From the NCBI GenBank assembly GCA_934401725.1, contig CAKRSS010000068.1, positions 1-8,345 on the forward strand: a stretch of DNA of 8,345 nucleotides. Direction: 5' to 3'. The translations under genes were made by a program, and so were the position numbers. The number at the start of each line of letters is the position of its first letter. Position 1 is the stretch's first letter. The notes beneath the pieces were generated by a model. The model saw only the letters and a program-made list of their open reading frames with translations. It made no database searches and was not told the origin of the DNA. Below are positions 6,169 to 8,345 of this stretch, piece by piece. Source of the stretch: an uncultured Eubacteriales bacterium. GTDB taxonomy: Bacteria > Bacillota > Clostridia > Oscillospirales > CAG-272.

Positions 6169-6212
6169 AAAAGCTACGCAGAAATTATTCCGCAATTTTC
6201 TGCGCAGCTTTT
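6169..6212. terminator. strong bidirectional terminator-like hairpin
   Basis: Arms AAAAGCTACGCAGAAA (6169-6184) and TTTCTGCGCAGCTTTT (6197-6212) pair over 16 positions around a 12-nt loop. The single plus-strand mismatch (A6176/C6205) becomes a U-G pair in minus-strand RNA, so the minus transcript forms the better stem. Both strands end in four T residues. It sits downstream of the surface-protein gene and upstream of rtcB, and is the likelier terminator for the former. Confidence 0.65.
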
Positions 6213-6263
6213 GAATTCCGTCCGGCGGGGACCGTCGGGGCCGCTCTGAGTACCCATCCGGGG

Positions 6264-6292
6264 CGCCGTCCGAGGCAATGCCTCGGACGGCG
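6264..6292. terminator. perfect 13-bp GC-rich hairpin
   Basis: Arms CGCCGTCCGAGGC (6264-6276) and GCCTCGGACGGCG (6280-6292) are exact reverse complements around a 3-nt loop. The T-rich tail (TTTATTTT, 6293-6300) is on the plus strand, so it has full intrinsic-terminator form only for plus-strand transcripts, although it begins 7 nt after the stop of a minus-strand gene. For that gene it may act as a 3'-end stabilising stem, with the hairpin at 6169-6212 doing the termination. Confidence 0.6.
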
Positions 6293-6299
6293 TTTATTT

Positions 6300-8345
6300 T
6301 CAGTGCTTCTTGCGGCGGATGAGTATCACCGAAGCCGCAGCGCCGCCGCCGACAACGACGACAGCCGCCGCGACGATAGTAATTACAAGCGCGGCATTCG
6401 TCGGTGCCGCCTCGACAGTGAAGCTGGTGCCGATGCTGAGGCCGTCACCGAGGTCGACTGTGAGATCATATATGCCGGGTTCGAGCTCGTCGAGCCGCTC
6501 GGGAGTCAGAACGACCGTCACTCCGTCCTCGCGGCGGATGTAGTCGACCTCGCCCTCGCCGGGCAGTCTGAATGAGGTCTCATCGCGATTAGCATCAACT
6601 ACTATCGGGACAAGTCTCACGCTGATGTGAACCGACAAAATGTCGTCGGGATCGCAGCCAAACTCAAACTTAAGGCTCTCGCCGCTTCCCTTGACCCACG
6701 GCTCGCCGTCACTCTCGCTCACTCTGACGCTGGGCGCGAGCTTGCCTGTGACGACGTCGCCGGGCTCAAGTCCGCGCGCGCCGTCGGCGTCTGCGAACAG
6801 CGCGCCGCAGTCGGGACAGCGCCAGTGCTCAACATTGCCCTCAGCCGCGACTGTCGCCGCCGTAGCGGGAACGCGAACAAGCGCACTTGCGTGGTTTTTG
6901 GGGTCGATCTCGCCGTATGCGTTGCCGCACACCTCGCAGACAGCACCCCGGACGCAGGTCGCCTTGCCGCCGGTGTGACCGGTGGCCGGGATGTCAGTGC
7001 CGGACGAAATCTTACCGCCGCAGCCCTTGCAGTGCGTGTCGCCGGTATATCCGGCCGCAGTGCAGCCCGCGGCTCGGGCTCCGCGCACCTCGGTCCCGCC
7101 GTCATGGACGGACTTGTCAGTCTCGCCGTACTGCTCCCCGCAGACCGTGCAGGTCGCCTTGGTGTGGCAGTTTGCCTTGCCGCCGGTGTGGCCGCAGACC
7201 TCGCCGCAGACCGTGCACCTGCCGTCCTTCCACTCGTGAGCCGCCGCCGGTGTGACGACGGTTCCGCAACAGTCGTAGCGCTGCTCGTGCGTCCTACCGT
7301 CAGTCACCCAGACGAGTTTGCCCGCGTGACTGCCGGGCGCGGCCGCGTAATCACTGCCGCATATGTTGCAGTGAGCCTGACCGTCGCAGGACTTTTCGCC
7401 CTTCGGGTGGTTACAGATGTAGCCGCAGTCGGCGCACTTGCCGTCATACCAGTGGTGCAGCTCGTAGGCTGTGACGACGAGTCCGCAGCAGTCGTATCTG
7501 TGCTCATGCATGGTTATGTTGCTGTACCAGACGAGCGAGCCCGAGTGATTGCCGGGCTTCAGCGCGCCGTAGCTCTGCCCGCAAGTCGAGCAGACGGACT
7601 GCTCGGTGCAGGAGGCCGCGCCGCCTGTGTGCGCCGCAAGCTCCAGCTTATCCGTGCAGCGTGTGCACTCCTTCCAGTGGTTGTCGCCGTCGTGCACGTA
7701 GCCGGGCTTTATATCGTGGCCGAGCGCCGCGAGCGCGGCCGCGCACTCGGTACAGGTTGCGGGAGAGGTGCAGGTGGGCTGCGCCGTGCTCGCTACATGG
7801 TCGCACAGCGTCCACTGCGCCGTTATGGTGATATTCTCCGCGGGAATTGTCGCCGGGATTTCCTTATCCCAGCCCGTGAAAGTGTAACCAACCTTTGTCG
7901 GATTGGCAGGAGCGGTAATCGCTGTGCCGAAGTCCTGCGTGATGGGTGCGACGGTACTGCCGCCTGCGGTGTTGAAGGTGATTGTGTACTGATTGATTTC
8001 CCACTGCGCGGTGATGGTCACGTTTTCGGCAGGCATCGTCGCGGGAATTTGCTTGTCCCAACCCATAAAGGTGTAACCTTCTCTTGTCGGATTGGCAGGG
8101 GCGGTAATTGCCGTGCCGTAGTCTTGCGTAATAGGAGCAATTTCACTGCCGCCGGCGGTGTCGAATTTAATCGTGTACTGATTGATTTTCCACTGTGCAG
8201 TAATTGTAATGTTCTCCGCCGGCATAGTCTGCGGAATTTCTTTATCCCAACCGATGAAAGTGTAGCCCTCTCTTGTCGGATTGGCAGGGGCGGTAATTGC
8301 CGTGCCGTAGTCTTGCGTAATAGGAGCAATTTCACTGCCGCCGGC
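6300..8345 (-). CDS. surface-anchored protein with InlB-type repeats and Cys-rich modules (5' end outside window)
   Basis: The frame is open to the window edge, so 681 C-terminal residues are visible and the start is missing. The ATG at 8223-8225 is internal to a repeat. Numbering from the edge: residues 1-178 are three InlB B-repeats (Listeria-Bacteroides/Flg_new type) with signatures GYTFxGWDK and ITITAQW. About 180-515 is Cys-rich, with many CxxC pairs (CTEC, CTRC, CSTCG, CADCG, CNICG, CTVCG, CKGCG, CEVCG, CPDCG) and two copies of a 73-residue module holding RYDCCG. About 536-646 is a beta-rich domain. About 651-676 is a hydrophobic helix ending RRKKH, which should anchor the protein in the membrane facing out. 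No LPxTG sorting motif is seen. The family is usually linked to adhesion or cell-surface architecture. Paired cysteines suggest metal-binding knuckles or disulfides. No catalytic domain is visible. Confidence 0.87.
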   Translation of the reverse strand, partial: AGGSEIAPITQDYGTAITAPANPTREGYTFIGWDKEIPQTMPAENITITAQWKINQYTIKFDTAGGSEIAPITQDYGTAITAPANPTREGYTFMGWDKQIPATMPAENVTITAQWEINQYTITFNTAGGSTVAPITQDFGTAITAPANPTKVGYTFTGWDKEIPATIPAENITITAQWTLCDHVASTAQPTCTSPATCTECAAALAALGHDIKPGYVHDGDNHWKECTRCTDKLELAAHTGGAASCTEQSVCSTCGQSYGALKPGNHSGSLVWYSNITMHEHRYDCCGLVVTAYELHHWYDGKCADCGYICNHPKGEKSCDGQAHCNICGSDYAAAPGSHAGKLVWVTDGRTHEQRYDCCGTVVTPAAAHEWKDGRCTVCGEVCGHTGGKANCHTKATCTVCGEQYGETDKSVHDGGTEVRGARAAGCTAAGYTGDTHCKGCGGKISSGTDIPATGHTGGKATCVRGAVCEVCGNAYGEIDPKNHASALVRVPATAATVAAEGNVEHWRCPDCGALFADADGARGLEPGDVVTGKLAPSVRVSESDGEPWVKGSGESLKFEFGCDPDDILSVHISVRLVPIVVDANRDETSFRLPGEGEVDYIRREDGVTVVLTPERLDELEPGIYDLTVDLGDGLSIGTSFTVEAAPTNAALVITIVAAAVVVVGGGAAASVILIRRKKH
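7107..7547 (-). repeat. tandem duplication of a Cys-rich module inside the surface protein
   Basis: Two adjacent modules of 73 and 74 residues (about 7547-7329 and 7328-7107) share HxGxLVW, HExRYDCCGxVVT, HxWxDGxCxxCG and CxxxAxCxxCGxxY in the same order and spacing. A half-module (HTGGKATC to CEVCGNAYGE, about 6977-6905) follows. The protein repeats are clear; DNA identity between copies is lower than in the InlB-type repeats, pointing to an older duplication. Confidence 0.8.
7812..8345 (-). repeat. 189-bp tandem repeats encoding InlB B-repeat units
   Basis: Three consecutive units begin at 8345 (window edge), 8156 and 7967, exactly 189 bp (63 residues) apart; the third loses similarity after ITAQW at 7812. 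The first two share 77 bp of unbroken identity (8269-8345 and 8080-8156), reaching the window edge, while the third is more diverged. More units probably lie upstream. This gradient fits recent expansion by recombination from the 5' side. Confidence 0.9.

Noticed and set aside
7812..8345. Regularly spaced repeats considered as a CRISPR array
   Set aside because: The 189-bp period is in frame with a protein repeat of known type, and there are no short repeats separated by unique spacers.

Overview
The window looks like chromosomal DNA from a GC-rich, anaerobic gut-type Firmicute (class Clostridia, roughly the Oscillospirales/Christensenellales range). This is inferred from strong AGGAGG-type ribosome binding sites, a Clostridia-style lipoprotein with a Ser/Thr/Gly/Asp linker, InlB/Listeria-Bacteroides-type surface repeats with Cys-rich modules, and the protein families present. 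No rRNA or other marker gene fixes the taxon. All seven supported genes lie on the minus strand, so transcription runs from high to low coordinates.

In transcription order: (1) 8345-6300 is the 3' part of a large surface protein that enters from outside the window. It has near-identical 63-residue InlB-type repeats, a duplicated Cys-rich module, a beta-rich domain and a C-terminal membrane anchor. (2) 6299-6090 is intergenic and holds two strong hairpins and at best a weak promoter. (3) 6089-2285 is a compact five-gene cluster: an RtcB-family RNA ligase, a 107-residue PH-like protein, an ADP-ribosylglycohydrolase, a histidine phosphatase and a PPP-type metallophosphoesterase. Gaps are 61, 9, 17 and 31 nt, each gene has its own Shine-Dalgarno site, and a rho-independent terminator follows at once. 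(4) A good sigma-A-type promoter sits just behind that terminator and drives (5) a lipoprotein (2157-289) carrying a ComEC-like metallo-beta-lactamase domain, which ends in a textbook terminator at 210-250. (6) 1-209 is non-coding and holds a perfect 31-nt inverted repeat and two imperfect 37-nt direct repeats.

The most interesting part is the five-gene cluster. An RNA ligase that joins 3'-phosphate or 2',3'-cyclic phosphate ends to 5'-OH ends is grouped with two phosphatase folds, an ADP-ribose hydrolase and a small adaptor-like protein. This makes a plausible, untested RNA end-processing and repair operon. The catalytic motifs of all four enzymes look intact. The substrates, and whether the five genes work together, are inference.
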